From: Cohnella candidum
Lineage (GTDB): Bacteria; Bacillota; Bacilli; Paenibacillales; Paenibacillaceae
Direction of reading: 5' to 3'
Length of the DNA stretch: 64,000 bases
Assembly: GCF_003713065.1 (NCBI RefSeq)
Contig: NZ_CP033433.1
Location: forward strand, 3,845,001-3,909,000
Below, piece by piece: positions 9,203 to 17,832 of this stretch. Numbering within the stretch: position 1 is the first letter of the stretch; the number at the start of each line of letters is the position of its first letter. Both the position numbers and the translations under genes were made by a program. Below the pieces are notes generated by a model that saw only the letters and a list, made by a program, of their open reading frames with translations, was not told the origin of the DNA and did no database searches.

Positions 9203-9250
9203 AAAAAGCCAGACGCGGAGCCCATCGGGGCATCCAACGTCTGGCTTTTT
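9203..9250. terminator. Bidirectional Rho-independent terminator
   Basis: AAAAAGCCAGACG (9203-9215) pairs perfectly with CGTCTGGCTTTTT (9238-9250). It gives a T-run in both directions and serves the lipoprotein gene (forward) and dps (reverse). Confidence 0.9.
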
Positions 9251-9267
9251 CCTTCACGCCGCAGCGA

Positions 9268-9744
9268 TTACTTGCCGAGCGTCGCTTTCAGCATCCAAAT
9301 CTGCTTCTGCAGTTCCTCGACTTGGCCGTACAGCAGATCCGCCGTCGGGCCGTCCTCGGCTTCTTCCTCGGCCATCGTGCCGGCTTCCTTGAGGCCTTCC
9401 GCCATTTTCTCGAAGTCCGCTACGACGATCTCCAGCATGTCGGCTTCGTTACCGCCGGTTTTGCCGCCTTCCTTGATCGAGGCAAGGGAGAGATACTCCT
9501 TCATCGTCGAAGCAGGCTCCAGCCCGATCGCCAGCATGCGCTCGGCGAGCTCGTCCAGCTTCAGCGCGGACAAATTGTACAGCTCTTCGAATTTCGCGTG
9601 GAGCACGGGGAAATGCGGACCTTTCACGTACCAATGGAAATGATGAAGTTTGAAATACGCCACCGACCAGTTCGCCAGCTGTTCGTTGAGCGTCTGCTGC
9701 AGTTGTTTCGCCGGCTTCGCGAGATCTTTTTCCTTCACGGCCAT
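9268..9744 (-). CDS. dps: Dps/ferritin-like DNA-binding stress protein
   Basis: Iron-storage and DNA-protecting dodecamer protein that oxidises Fe(II). The region KLHHFHWYVKGPHFPVLHAK followed by LDELAERM matches the Dps ferroxidase signature (His, His, Asp, Glu at the subunit interface). The C-terminal EVEELQKQIWMLKATLGK helix is typical. The ATG at 9744 (MAVKEKDLAKPAKQLQQTL) gives 158 residues, the normal size; a GTG two codons upstream is possible because the purine-rich GAAGGAAAGG lies about 11 bases before the ATG. It sits directly after the iron-uptake operon, but a terminator separates them. Confidence 0.93.
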   Translation of the reverse strand: MAVKEKDLAKPAKQLQQTLNEQLANWSVAYFKLHHFHWYVKGPHFPVLHAKFEELYNLSALKLDELAERMLAIGLEPASTMKEYLSLASIKEGGKTGGNEADMLEIVVADFEKMAEGLKEAGTMAEEEAEDGPTADLLYGQVEELQKQIWMLKATLGK

Positions 9745-9844
9745 TACGGTCACAACCTTTCCTTCAATTGTGCTGTTTCTTCCGTCATACTTTACCCGAT
9801 CGCGCCCTCGTCCAACCAATAAAGCTCTCGAAACCTAGCCAAAT

Positions 9845-9879
9845 AAAAAACCGAACCCCCGCTCCAAGCGAAGATTCGG
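9845..9879 (-). terminator. Terminator of the iron-uptake operon
   Basis: On the reverse strand, CCGAA (9879-9875) and TTCGG (9855-9851) enclose an inner CGCT/AGCG stem and are followed by six T (9850-9845). It lies about 20 bp after the FTR1 stop. Confidence 0.7.
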
Positions 9880-9900
9880 TAATGATTTCGTATCCGATCC

Positions 9901-10863
9901 TTAAGCCCCTTGCCGCTGAACCGGCGCGTTTCCGACCGTTTCCGGCCCTTCCGCGCCCTCGGAAACGGAAGCGGCCGTATCCGGTTTTTTGCGACGCGTC
10001 AGGACGAGGAAGACGAAGAAATAATACGCCCAGTAGACGCCGAACTCCTCCAACGACGGATTGTGCGTGTACCCCAGGAACGCTTTGAAAAAGACGCCGA
10101 CTTGCCCGTTGATCAGCGGATGATGCCCCGTGTCGCGGATATAGTGGGCCTCATCGTTCGGATGCTCCGGCATGAACCATTCGATGTTGTAAACCTCGGC
10201 GATCTGCCCGCCGGCCGTACGGTAAGCGGAACCGATGATGCCGATATCCTGCATGATGCCGACCGCCTGCACGAGCAAGCCTCCGGCGATCAGCATCAGG
10301 AACACGCTGGTCACGCGGAAATAATGCTTCAAGGAGATCCGCTTGGTTCCCCGGAAAAACAGATACCCGATCACGCACGCCGTAACGAGGCCAAGAAGCG
10401 CACCCCAGTTGTTCATCGCCGACTGGATGTCGCCGCCGCCGATCGCCGCGAAGAAAAACACCGTCTCCACGCCTTCCCGGAGCGTAATCAGGAAAGAGTG
10501 GATCACCATATTGAGAATGCCGCCCGTCGTCAGAATCGCGGCGACCTTCGTCTGCACGCTGAGCTGATGGCTGCGGCCTTGCTTCGTCATGAACAAAATC
10601 ATGTGCGTCAGCAGCGCAGTTGAAGCCAGCATGATGCCGATGCGCAAGTAGTTTTGGTTCGACATGCTTTCATATCCGGTGAGCGCAACCTGGAACAGGA
10701 GCGCGACCCCGTAACTTGCGACCAAGGCCAGCACGACGCCTACCCATACCCATTTGCTCCAGCGGGTTTCGCCGATTCTTTTCAGGTAGGTCAAAATCAC
10801 GCCTACGATCAGAATCGCTTCCATCGCCTCGCGGAACGTAATGAGAAATGCCTGCAAATTCAC
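9901..10863 (-). CDS. FTR1-family iron permease
   Basis: High-affinity iron permease of the EfeU/FTR1 type in the cytoplasmic membrane. Two REXXE iron-binding motifs are present, REAME (residues 11-15) and REGVE (129-133), each at the start of a hydrophobic helix. About seven membrane helices are visible in 320 residues, then a short Ala/Glu-rich cytoplasmic tail. It is the last gene of a Fur-boxed operon with two extracytoplasmic proteins. No EfeB peroxidase is encoded nearby, so iron delivery differs from classical EfeUOB (inference). Confidence 0.92.
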   Translation of the reverse strand: MNLQAFLITFREAMEAILIVGVILTYLKRIGETRWSKWVWVGVVLALVASYGVALLFQVALTGYESMSNQNYLRIGIMLASTALLTHMILFMTKQGRSHQLSVQTKVAAILTTGGILNMVIHSFLITLREGVETVFFFAAIGGGDIQSAMNNWGALLGLVTACVIGYLFFRGTKRISLKHYFRVTSVFLMLIAGGLLVQAVGIMQDIGIIGSAYRTAGGQIAEVYNIEWFMPEHPNDEAHYIRDTGHHPLINGQVGVFFKAFLGYTHNPSLEEFGVYWAYYFFVFLVLTRRKKPDTAASVSEGAEGPETVGNAPVQRQGA

Positions 10864-10902
10864 GAGATCACTCCTGTTGCCAGTTTAACGTGCGATTGGG
10901 GA

Positions 10903-12096
10903 TTACAGTTTGGACAGGGCGGCGAGAATCGCGTCCGCCTGCTTCTTCGCTTCGTCGGCGTTGCCGTCGTCGATCGCTTTGACGTAGGCTTCGCTCGCGG
11001 AGGAGACGGACGCGTAGCCGGCGCCGAGGAACACCTCGTGCGCGGATACGAACATGGCCGCTTCCATGGCATGGACGCGCGAGTCGTCTTTTTTGCCGTC
11101 TTTCAATTCTTGCTGGGATTCCTGCAAATATTCCTTCACTTTACCGGTCAAGGCCGTGACGAGCGAAGCTTTGATCTTGGCCGGTACGACCTTGGAGGCA
11201 TCGCCCGATCCGAACGCGTCTTTGACGGCATCGGCGTCGGCTTCGCTTCCGCCTTTCAAATACTGGTACACCGGCAGGAACAGGAAGTAGCCTTCCGTCA
11301 TTTCTTTGGCTTGTTCGGCCTTTTCGACCGTCGGCATCTTCTCTCCGTAATTGTACGTCGCGAGCGTGAACGCTTTGATCATCGTTTTGTCGAGCATTTG
11401 GCGATGCACGTTAAAGTCGGCGACGTTGCCGGCCTTCACGTCCGCTTGAAGCGCCGGGATGACGGCACTTGCGATCGAATCCTTCATCGTCGTGTTGAAC
11501 TTGGCGTCACGTTTTTCGACGAAAGGCTCCAGCACTGCTTTATAAGCTTGAATTGCCTGTTCCAGAAGCGCGGATGCTTTGGCGGAGTCTCCGTCTTTGA
11601 GAGCCGGTCCGGCCTGCTTGTCGACGAGGTTTTTCACTTGGAAGTAGAAATACCAGATCAGGCCTTTCTCTACCGCTTCGGCTACCTGATCCGCGTTCAT
11701 TTCGCCGGAAACGCCATGGTCGAGCACGAACGAAATGTTCTCGTCGATTCGTGGAGCGCCTTCCGCCAGCGTGGCGTCAATCGCTTTCACGTAGGTTTGG
11801 AAGTTTTGCACATAGGTTTGCTGAATCGTCTTGACGTCTTTTTTCGCTTCTGCCATTTCCACGATCTCATTGAAGTTGGAGGATAGCTTAGAGACGTCGA
11901 TCGCAAGAGGTTCGTGCGACGGCGTCGCGGTTTCGCTTGGCGAAGCCGATGGCGATGCGGACACCGCAGCCGAAGGAGATGCGGAAGCGGACGAGGCCGC
12001 AGGCGCGGATGATGCAGCATCCTTGTTTTTGGATCCGCAAGCGGAAAGCGTTGCGGCGATGATCAGAACGGATAGAGAAACGGAAATCTTATTCAT
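10903..12096 (-). CDS. Iron-operon lipoprotein of unknown fold
   Basis: Lipid-anchored extracytoplasmic protein, about 397 residues. The signal MNKISVSLSVLIIAATLSAC ends in a lipobox cysteine (SAC), then a Ser/Ala/Pro linker (residues 20-60). The rest is predicted helical, with paired segments such as VHAMEAAMFVSAHEVFLGAG near the end. I see no EfeO imelysin HxxE motif or cupredoxin site. Its place between the membrane-anchored protein and the FTR1 permease, behind a Fur box, suggests it binds or delivers iron to the permease (inference). Start 12096 is chosen over the ATG seven codons upstream because the signal peptide begins there. Confidence 0.8.
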   Translation of the reverse strand: MNKISVSLSVLIIAATLSACGSKNKDAASSAPAASSASASPSAAVSASPSASPSETATPSHEPLAIDVSKLSSNFNEIVEMAEAKKDVKTIQQTYVQNFQTYVKAIDATLAEGAPRIDENISFVLDHGVSGEMNADQVAEAVEKGLIWYFYFQVKNLVDKQAGPALKDGDSAKASALLEQAIQAYKAVLEPFVEKRDAKFNTTMKDSIASAVIPALQADVKAGNVADFNVHRQMLDKTMIKAFTLATYNYGEKMPTVEKAEQAKEMTEGYFLFLPVYQYLKGGSEADADAVKDAFGSGDASKVVPAKIKASLVTALTGKVKEYLQESQQELKDGKKDDSRVHAMEAAMFVSAHEVFLGAGYASVSSASEAYVKAIDDGNADEAKKQADAILAALSKL

Positions 12097-12136
12097 GATA
12101 GGAAAACCCCGCGTCATTATTATTTTGGCAAAGATA

Positions 12137-12910
12137 TTAGGACTTGCGGCGGCGCATCCGCCAGAACAGCAGACCGGCCAGCGCGAGCACGACGATAATC
12201 GCCGCGATCGTGACCGTGCCGTTCGTTTTGTTGGTTTCTTCCATCGGCGCGTGAGCCGCCGGAGAAGCGGCCGGGTCCAGAGAAGCCTCGCCAGCCGTGA
12301 TCCCGTTGGCCATCGGGAACAGAGGCGCTACCGTATCGTAAATCAATTTGATGTTTTGTTTGAATAGGTCCGGGTTCGGTTCTTTCTTGCCGACGCCGAG
12401 AAGTCCCGGGTTGCCAAGCCCTTCGAGCGCCTTGTCGAACGCCTGGTCGAGCTCCTCCTGTTTCCCTTCCGCCGGCGTGCCGGACAGATAGGGCTTCAAG
12501 GTTTCATAAGTCGCGCGCGCTTTAGCCAACAGCAGCTTGGCATCGCTGTAGTTATTGAACCCTTGCTCCGCATACGTAAAGCGCCTGTCGAGGTTCAAGA
12601 CGAGTACGCCTTTCCAGTCCTTCAGGACGCGATCCTTGTCTTTGGCCGCGAACGCATCGTCCATTTCCTTCGTGACATCCTTGCCGAAATGGGAATCGAG
12701 CTCCGAACGGAGTTCGGCATAAGCCGCGTTGGCGGCCGTCCAGTCGGGGCTGTCCGCGCTCAGCTTGGAGGCGATCAATTTAAACGTTTCGGCCACGGCC
12801 TCCGTATTCGCGTTCCCGTAGGAATAAGCGCCGGCGGATGCAGGAAAGATTCCGGCCAGAAGCAGGGCCGAAACCAAAGCGATTAACATGCGGACTTTAA
12901 GCAAATTCAT
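12137..12910 (-). CDS. Membrane-anchored extracytoplasmic protein of the iron operon
   Basis: First gene of the Fur-boxed operon, 257 residues. It has an N-terminal signal peptide (MNLLKVRMLIALVSALLLAG, cleavage near AGAYS), a helical extracytoplasmic domain, and a single C-terminal membrane anchor (residues about 230-250) ending in MRRRKS. ATG 12910 has AAGGTGG five bases upstream. The domain is rich in Lys/Asp/Glu and Tyr and resembles the soluble domain found fused to some FTR1 permeases (weak recollection, unchecked). I infer a role in extracellular iron capture or oxidation; the exact family is unrecognised. Confidence 0.8.
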   Translation of the reverse strand: MNLLKVRMLIALVSALLLAGIFPASAGAYSYGNANTEAVAETFKLIASKLSADSPDWTAANAAYAELRSELDSHFGKDVTKEMDDAFAAKDKDRVLKDWKGVLVLNLDRRFTYAEQGFNNYSDAKLLLAKARATYETLKPYLSGTPAEGKQEELDQAFDKALEGLGNPGLLGVGKKEPNPDLFKQNIKLIYDTVAPLFPMANGITAGEASLDPAASPAAHAPMEETNKTNGTVTIAAIIVVLALAGLLFWRMRRRKS

Positions 12911-13003
12911 CGTTCCACCTTCCGGTCGATCCGAGCTGCCGAATCGAGGGTTATGTATCCCCGATGGCGCCGAACGCGGTTCTCGTATCCCGTCGGCTCC
13001 AGA

Positions 13004-13036
13004 GGTAATGATAATCATTTTCAATTAGAGTGTCAA
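13004..13036 (-). promoter_or_regulatory. Fur-repressed sigma-A promoter of the iron operon
   Basis: The reverse strand has TTGACA (13036-13031), a 17-bp spacer and TATCAT (13013-13008). The 19-bp sequence at 13004-13022 reads GGTAATGATAATCATTTTC, matching 17 of 19 positions of the Fur box GATAATGATAATCATTATC, and it covers the -10. Repression by iron-bound Fur is therefore very likely. Confidence 0.9.
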
Positions 13037-13081
13037 TAGAGTGGAGGATCATTCCGAAAATCGTTCACAGAATGCCCACTT

Positions 13082-14590
13082 TTACCGGATCCACTCGTAC
13101 AACTCAATTTTGCCGTAAACGGGGTCCAGTCGGTCATCGGATTGGAATGCCCCCAGCCGTCGAACCTTGGTGTCCGGCAAATCGGCTTGCTTACGGAATT
13201 CCTCCCACACGCTTCCCGTAAGAAGGATCCGGGCATTCCGCTCAGCCTCGATGTTGGCGAGGAAGTAAGAGTATGTGAAAATGGGGCGTGTCTCAACGGG
13301 TACGTTCAGATAGCGAAGAACCCGTTCTTCTTCCCATGTATACAGCACCGTCGAAGGGCTGACATCTTGGGCTGACGCATCCGCAAGTTGATAAACGGCT
13401 GGCTCTTCCTTGTGTTGAAGAACGACGAGACGGGCACCCTCCGCCGTTTGCACCAAGGCGAGCACCGTGAGGAGAACAGCCGTAACGGGCTTGGCTGCCT
13501 TCAACCGCCCCGCGCAAACGGCCAGTGCGAATATCGACATCGCTGCAAGCGGCGCGATGTGCCGGGTCTTGGCGATGTTTTGCCCGAGGAGCGCCCAGAG
13601 GGCGTAGGCGATCGCGCAGACGATCAGGATGCCCGCGGGAGATACGGCGAACCTGCGAAGCCTCCCGACGCTCAGACGATTGCTGGGTTTCCGCCGATAT
13701 GCCGCCCATACCGTCCAAGCGAGCAACAAACCGGCCGCGGCGGCGAGCCATGCCGAGCGTGCAAACAACCCCGTCCACAGCCAGTTATCCGCCGCGAACC
13801 GCCAAATCCGTTCGCCGAGCGGCAACCCTGGCTGCGCCACGCCGCCGCCCCATTCGGTGAAGTGCCCTTCTCCGAATCCCGCGAACAAGCGCAGCGTCTC
13901 GGCAAGGCTCCCTTCGGCGGCGCCGACGGCGAACACCCACAGGAATTGGAACGCCGACACGGCGGCTGCCCATCCCGTTAATCTTGCCGCCTTGGCCCTT
14001 ACTGACAGTCTCGCGTCACGCCATACGCCTGCCCATATGATCAACAAACCTATGCCGAAAGGAACATAAGAGAGCCGCGTTCCCATCAGCAAGCCGAATA
14101 GGAACGCCGCGACAAGCCACCTGCCGCTTGAGCGTTTCTCCGCCAAACGTACAAGCGACCAAAGATACCACCATAATATCGCGAGCGCCGCCCCGTCCGA
14201 CATCGGCCGGACGGCAAGCGTCCAGTTCATCGGAACGGTCAGCACGATCGCCGCGGCCAAGCAGGCATACGGGATGGTGAGCCATCGTCTCCCGATCCGA
14301 TATACCGCGAAAGCCGACGTGCAAGCGAGCAGCAGATTCCATCCCCCGAGAGCCTTGACGGGGTCCTCGATGAACGATCGAATCAGCTGCCCGCCCAATA
14401 CGAAATAAGGGTATCCGGGTGCATGAGGCTGCATGGCCAGGAGGTCGAACCGGTCCAGCGCCAACACGAAGTCGACTTCGTCCCACGAGGCCGCCCAAGG
14501 GGACAGAAGAAGCGCTCCGAACGCCGCATAGGCGATGAGAAGTACCGCGCATATGGCCCATCCGATTTTAGCCGCCCATGCCCCCCGCAT
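13082..14590 (-). CDS. GT39-like integral membrane glycosyltransferase
   Basis: Polytopic membrane protein, 502 residues with about ten hydrophobic helices. The first extracytoplasmic loop has the acidic SWDEVDFVLAL motif, like the catalytic Asp-Glu of PMT/ArnT-type lipid-linked-sugar glycosyltransferases (GT39/GT-C fold), and a later MSDG motif. The C-terminal 120 residues form a soluble domain outside the membrane. The gene overlaps the GT2 gene by 23 bp. Together with the flippase-like and phosphohydrolase genes it probably transfers a sugar from a polyprenyl carrier to an envelope acceptor (inference). Confidence 0.8.
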   Translation of the reverse strand: MRGAWAAKIGWAICAVLLIAYAAFGALLLSPWAASWDEVDFVLALDRFDLLAMQPHAPGYPYFVLGGQLIRSFIEDPVKALGGWNLLLACTSAFAVYRIGRRWLTIPYACLAAAIVLTVPMNWTLAVRPMSDGAALAILWWYLWSLVRLAEKRSSGRWLVAAFLFGLLMGTRLSYVPFGIGLLIIWAGVWRDARLSVRAKAARLTGWAAAVSAFQFLWVFAVGAAEGSLAETLRLFAGFGEGHFTEWGGGVAQPGLPLGERIWRFAADNWLWTGLFARSAWLAAAAGLLLAWTVWAAYRRKPSNRLSVGRLRRFAVSPAGILIVCAIAYALWALLGQNIAKTRHIAPLAAMSIFALAVCAGRLKAAKPVTAVLLTVLALVQTAEGARLVVLQHKEEPAVYQLADASAQDVSPSTVLYTWEEERVLRYLNVPVETRPIFTYSYFLANIEAERNARILLTGSVWEEFRKQADLPDTKVRRLGAFQSDDRLDPVYGKIELYEWIR

Positions 14591-15314
14591 GTTTGCCCCT
14601 CCTTTTATTTTCCTTCGTTCGTCCTTCCGTCGGCAAACGCAATTCTCTCCAAATGGCCGGAAGCACGCGGGAGACGTAGGCCCGGAACTTGATGAAGGAC
14701 TCGCCTTGCGTCCTGACGCGGTAATCGATCGGGATCTCTTGCATCCGGAAACCTTGCCGGATCAGATTCAAAGTCAGAACCTGAGCGTAGTTGTAGTCGT
14801 GCACGATCCGGGCGGCTTCCATGGCCCGGCGGCTGAATCCGCGCATGCCCGATTGGCCGTCCCAGATCCATCTCCGTAACAGCAAGGTTTGCAAAAACGT
14901 AAACGTATAATTGCCAAGGCGGCGAAGCAGCGTCATGCCACGAATCGTCCCTTTGAAGCGTGAGCCCATGGTATAGTCGGCCGTTCCTTCGAGAATGGGG
15001 GCAAGCACATCCGGTATCTGTTCCGGCGGATACTCGTTGTCCGCATCGATCATGAGTCCGATGTCGGCGCCCATCTCGACGCAGAGTCTGAGCCCTTCCC
15101 GAACGGCCGCACCCAGTCCCATGTTCTTAGGAAGTGACACGACGTGGTCGGCGCCGGCGCGACGGGCCGCTTCGGCGGTGCCGTCCACGGACCCGTCGTC
15201 CACGACCAGTACTTCCACGGTGACACCCGGACGAAACTCCCGGGGAATTCTCGCGACGACGTCGCCGATATTCATGGATTCGTTATAAGCAGGCAGAAAC
15301 ACGATGATTTTCAT
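14568..15314 (-). CDS. Family 2 glycosyltransferase (dolichyl/polyprenyl-phosphate sugar synthase type)
   Basis: Cytoplasmic GT-A glycosyltransferase, 248 residues. The start MKIIVFLPAYNESMNIGDVV, the VVDDGSVDGT loop and the catalytic DADNEYPPEQI motif match the DPM1/polyprenyl-phosphate mannose synthase group. No C-terminal membrane domain is present; the tail is short and basic. It likely loads a sugar onto polyprenyl phosphate as donor for the GT39-like neighbour, with which it overlaps by 23 bp (inference). Confidence 0.9.
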   Translation of the reverse strand: MKIIVFLPAYNESMNIGDVVARIPREFRPGVTVEVLVVDDGSVDGTAEAARRAGADHVVSLPKNMGLGAAVREGLRLCVEMGADIGLMIDADNEYPPEQIPDVLAPILEGTADYTMGSRFKGTIRGMTLLRRLGNYTFTFLQTLLLRRWIWDGQSGMRGFSRRAMEAARIVHDYNYAQVLTLNLIRQGFRMQEIPIDYRVRTQGESFIKFRAYVSRVLPAIWRELRLPTEGRTKENKRRGKHAGGMGG

Positions 15315-15321
15315 GAGGGAT

Positions 15322-16794
15322 TTATCCTTTGTCTATTTCGTTTAGAGCGTCCGAAAGAACGGGCCCCCTGCTATGACTCGGATACGGCGCACCCAGTAAG
15401 TAGGCGAGCGTTGGCGCCATGGAGACGAGCGTCTGCGGCGTTTCGATGGTGACGCCTTTCCGGACGCCGTGACCGGACATGAAAAACGGCACCCATCTCT
15501 CGCCTTCATCCAGATGCCCATGGCCGCCGATCCCGATCGCCTGGCCATGGTCCGCGCAGACGATGACGGTCGCTTCCTCCATCGCCCCCCGGCTCTCGAG
15601 CCAGCCGACGAATTCCTCCAGCAGCCGGTCCGCTTGTTCGATTTTCGTTCGGTATTCGTCATACAAGGCACCCCGGCTGTGGCCGATTTGGTCGGTGCCG
15701 ATCAGCTGCAGGACGAGCAAATCCGGGTCATGCTCTTCCACGACCTGCTTTGCCAACGCGACCGCCATCGGGTCGGCTTCGTCGAAGTGGGCCACCGCCG
15801 TGACCGCGTCCACGTCGTCCCCCATCGAATCGATCAGATGCGCGATGCCGACAAGACGCCCCTTTTTGCCAACCTTCCGAAGCGAATCGAAAATCGTCTC
15901 CGTCCGGACGCCCAGCCGCCAGACCATGTTCGAAGCGATGCCATGCTCCCGCGGATACGTTCCCGTGAACATCGAAGAGAAGCAGACGACCGTTCGGGCG
16001 GGATACACGGTTTCCATGGCCGTATATTCGGTCCCTTCGGCCCGAAGCTTCTTGAGGAACGGAGCATCGGCCTCCTCAAACCTGTCCTTGCGCATGCCGT
16101 CGACCACGAGCACGTAAACCTTGCGGCTGACTGCCCCCTCTACCTTCGGCAGAGTCGCCGGGGATTCGTTCCGTTCCTCCGGCTTCCAATCGAATAGATA
16201 CCAGTGCAGCACCCACGCATATACAAGCACGGCCGCTTCGAAAATGATCGCCTCAAACCAGGCGTTAGAGATCGTGCCGAAAGGAGAGGCGCTCCAGCGG
16301 TAGAGCATTTCCATCAGATAGAGCAGAAGCAACGTTTTGGGGAGCTGCTCCTGCGCATTGCCGCTCGTCGAATCGCTGTGCTGCAGCACCAGCTTCCAGA
16401 ACCTCGTGAAGTTCAGCCAGGAGGTGCCGATGCGAAGATGATAGTAGAAGGTCCCCCAGAAAAACACCGTGAAAAAGAAGAACAGGCCGATCCCCGTCAG
16501 CCACAGCCCCAGCATCTCCCGGGCACCGCCCCAAATGACGAGAGCGGCCACAAGCGGAAGCCACAGATAGTTTCGCAGATAGAGCGGAAAATCATAGGCA
16601 AAATAAACGGCGAACAGCAGCAGCGTGCCCAGCAGCGCCACGGCGGCATCCGTCCAAAAATTCGCGTCAGCCCAACTTCCCGCATGGAACAGCAGGAATG
16701 TGCCCAAGACGAAGATCGGCGTAAAAGGACGCCCTTCGTTCAGCAAGTTCCAAGCTCTGGCGGCGACGATTTCGAAACCGGAAGCGCGTTTCAT
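15322..16794 (-). CDS. Membrane alkaline-phosphatase-superfamily hydrolase
   Basis: 490 residues. The N-terminal half has about six membrane helices; from residue about 235 there is a type I phosphodiesterase/alkaline-phosphatase-like domain. Metal-site elements are VLVVDGMRKDRF, the nucleophile region VYPARTVVCFSSMFTGTYPR with HGI, and the metal-binding CADHGQAIGIGGHGHL. The substrate may be a phosphoglycan or lipid head group (inference). The ATG at 16794 overlaps the upstream stop by four bases (ATGA); an in-frame upstream codon inside the neighbour is rejected. Confidence 0.85.
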   Translation of the reverse strand: MKRASGFEIVAARAWNLLNEGRPFTPIFVLGTFLLFHAGSWADANFWTDAAVALLGTLLLFAVYFAYDFPLYLRNYLWLPLVAALVIWGGAREMLGLWLTGIGLFFFFTVFFWGTFYYHLRIGTSWLNFTRFWKLVLQHSDSTSGNAQEQLPKTLLLLYLMEMLYRWSASPFGTISNAWFEAIIFEAAVLVYAWVLHWYLFDWKPEERNESPATLPKVEGAVSRKVYVLVVDGMRKDRFEEADAPFLKKLRAEGTEYTAMETVYPARTVVCFSSMFTGTYPREHGIASNMVWRLGVRTETIFDSLRKVGKKGRLVGIAHLIDSMGDDVDAVTAVAHFDEADPMAVALAKQVVEEHDPDLLVLQLIGTDQIGHSRGALYDEYRTKIEQADRLLEEFVGWLESRGAMEEATVIVCADHGQAIGIGGHGHLDEGERWVPFFMSGHGVRKGVTIETPQTLVSMAPTLAYLLGAPYPSHSRGPVLSDALNEIDKG

Positions 16795-17750
16795 TCGGCA
16801 GGCCCTACCTTTCCGAGCCGGCGGCGGGACAGCCAACCGGATCCTTCTTTCCAGGATATCGGCAGAATGAGCCAGGATATGGCGCCTGCCGCGAACGAGA
16901 ACAGAAATTTGTAGCCATGGGAGACGACCGCCACCGCCAATGCGGTTTCGCCGTCCATGCCCAAAGCGGCCAAAGAAGCGGACATCGTCGTTTCATACGT
17001 GCCGATCCCACCTGGCGTCACGTGGAATATCTGGCCCGCCACCGTCATGCTGCCCGCCCACACCGCTTCCACGAAGGAGACGGAGGCGTGCAGAACGTGA
17101 AGCACGCCGTAAGGAACGAAGCCCTCCAGCACCCAACTGACCGCGGTCACGAGCCAGGCCGCCAATGCTTTCCCGCTGCGAAGGCGGCCGAGCAGCTCCC
17201 ATTGGCGAAGGGCGAAGCTGCTGCCCTTCCGCGCGGCTGTACGAAGCGCAAGCAGGACGATCACCGCGCCTAGAACGCTTGCCGGGACCAGCAGCCAAGC
17301 GGCACCGGGCACCCAAGCGACGCCGAGCAGGGCCAAACCTAGCACACCATACAACGCCAATACGGAAACGTCCATCGCTCTCATGACCGCAACCGTATGG
17401 AGGGCTTCGTCGTACTTCTTTCCTTCCATTTTCGCCGCCAGTCCGGTTCGAACGAGATCGCCGGCCTTCACCGGCAGCAAATGGTTGATGAGCAAGCTGT
17501 ACCCGATCGGCGCCAAGTGCTTCCATACCGGCTGTCCGGCACCCGCGTAAATCTTCCAAGCCCATGCCTTCACATAAAATGAAAGTGCATAGGCGAGACT
17601 CATGAGCACAAGCGTCCAAGGGGATCGGAGCAAGGACTCCATGACGGAAGAGAGTTCACCGCCGTGAAGGAAACGCGCCGCAAGCAACACGAAAACCGCC
17701 AGCATCAAGATGCCGACGGTTCCTTTAACGCGCTTCCCTATCGCTGTCAT
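16791..17750 (-). CDS. Flippase-like membrane protein (lysylphosphatidylglycerol-synthase TM type)
   Basis: Membrane protein, 319 residues with about eight hydrophobic helices, related to the transmembrane (flippase) half of MprF/AglD-type proteins. Signatures visible are INHLLPVKAGDLVRTGLAA near residue 90 and the late FHVTPGGIGTYETTMSASL motif. It lacks the catalytic aminoacyl-transfer domain of MprF. First gene of the four-gene envelope module with its own promoter; probably translocates a polyprenyl-linked sugar or lipid (inference). Confidence 0.85.
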   Translation of the reverse strand: MTAIGKRVKGTVGILMLAVFVLLAARFLHGGELSSVMESLLRSPWTLVLMSLAYALSFYVKAWAWKIYAGAGQPVWKHLAPIGYSLLINHLLPVKAGDLVRTGLAAKMEGKKYDEALHTVAVMRAMDVSVLALYGVLGLALLGVAWVPGAAWLLVPASVLGAVIVLLALRTAARKGSSFALRQWELLGRLRSGKALAAWLVTAVSWVLEGFVPYGVLHVLHASVSFVEAVWAGSMTVAGQIFHVTPGGIGTYETTMSASLAALGMDGETALAVAVVSHGYKFLFSFAAGAISWLILPISWKEGSGWLSRRRLGKVGPAE

Positions 17751-17777
17751 GGCGACGCCTCCGTCAAGCCCCGTACA

Positions 17778-17792
17778 TGAGAAACATTCTCA
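17778..17792. promoter_or_regulatory. Palindromic operator-like site (Fur-like)
   Basis: TGAGAAACATTCTCA is a 7-1-7 inverted repeat with one mismatched pair. It differs at three of 14 positions from the Bacillus Fur consensus TGATAATnATTATCA and lies at about +5 to +19 of the predicted transcript, a typical repressor position. Regulator identity is uncertain. Confidence 0.4.
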
Positions 17793-17803
17793 ATGTCTCA
17801 ACC

Positions 17804-17832
17804 AGTATACTTGGACGGTCTCTTTGCGTCAA
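17804..17832 (-). promoter_or_regulatory. Sigma-A promoter of the envelope module
   Basis: Reverse-strand TTGACG (17832-17827), exactly 17 bp, then TATACT (17809-17804). The -35 overlaps the ypdA stop codon. The predicted start is near 17797. Confidence 0.75.

Noticed and set aside
10903-12096. EfeO (imelysin) identity for the iron-operon lipoprotein
   Set aside because: The HxxE signature and cupredoxin features of EfeO are not found; position alone does not justify the name.
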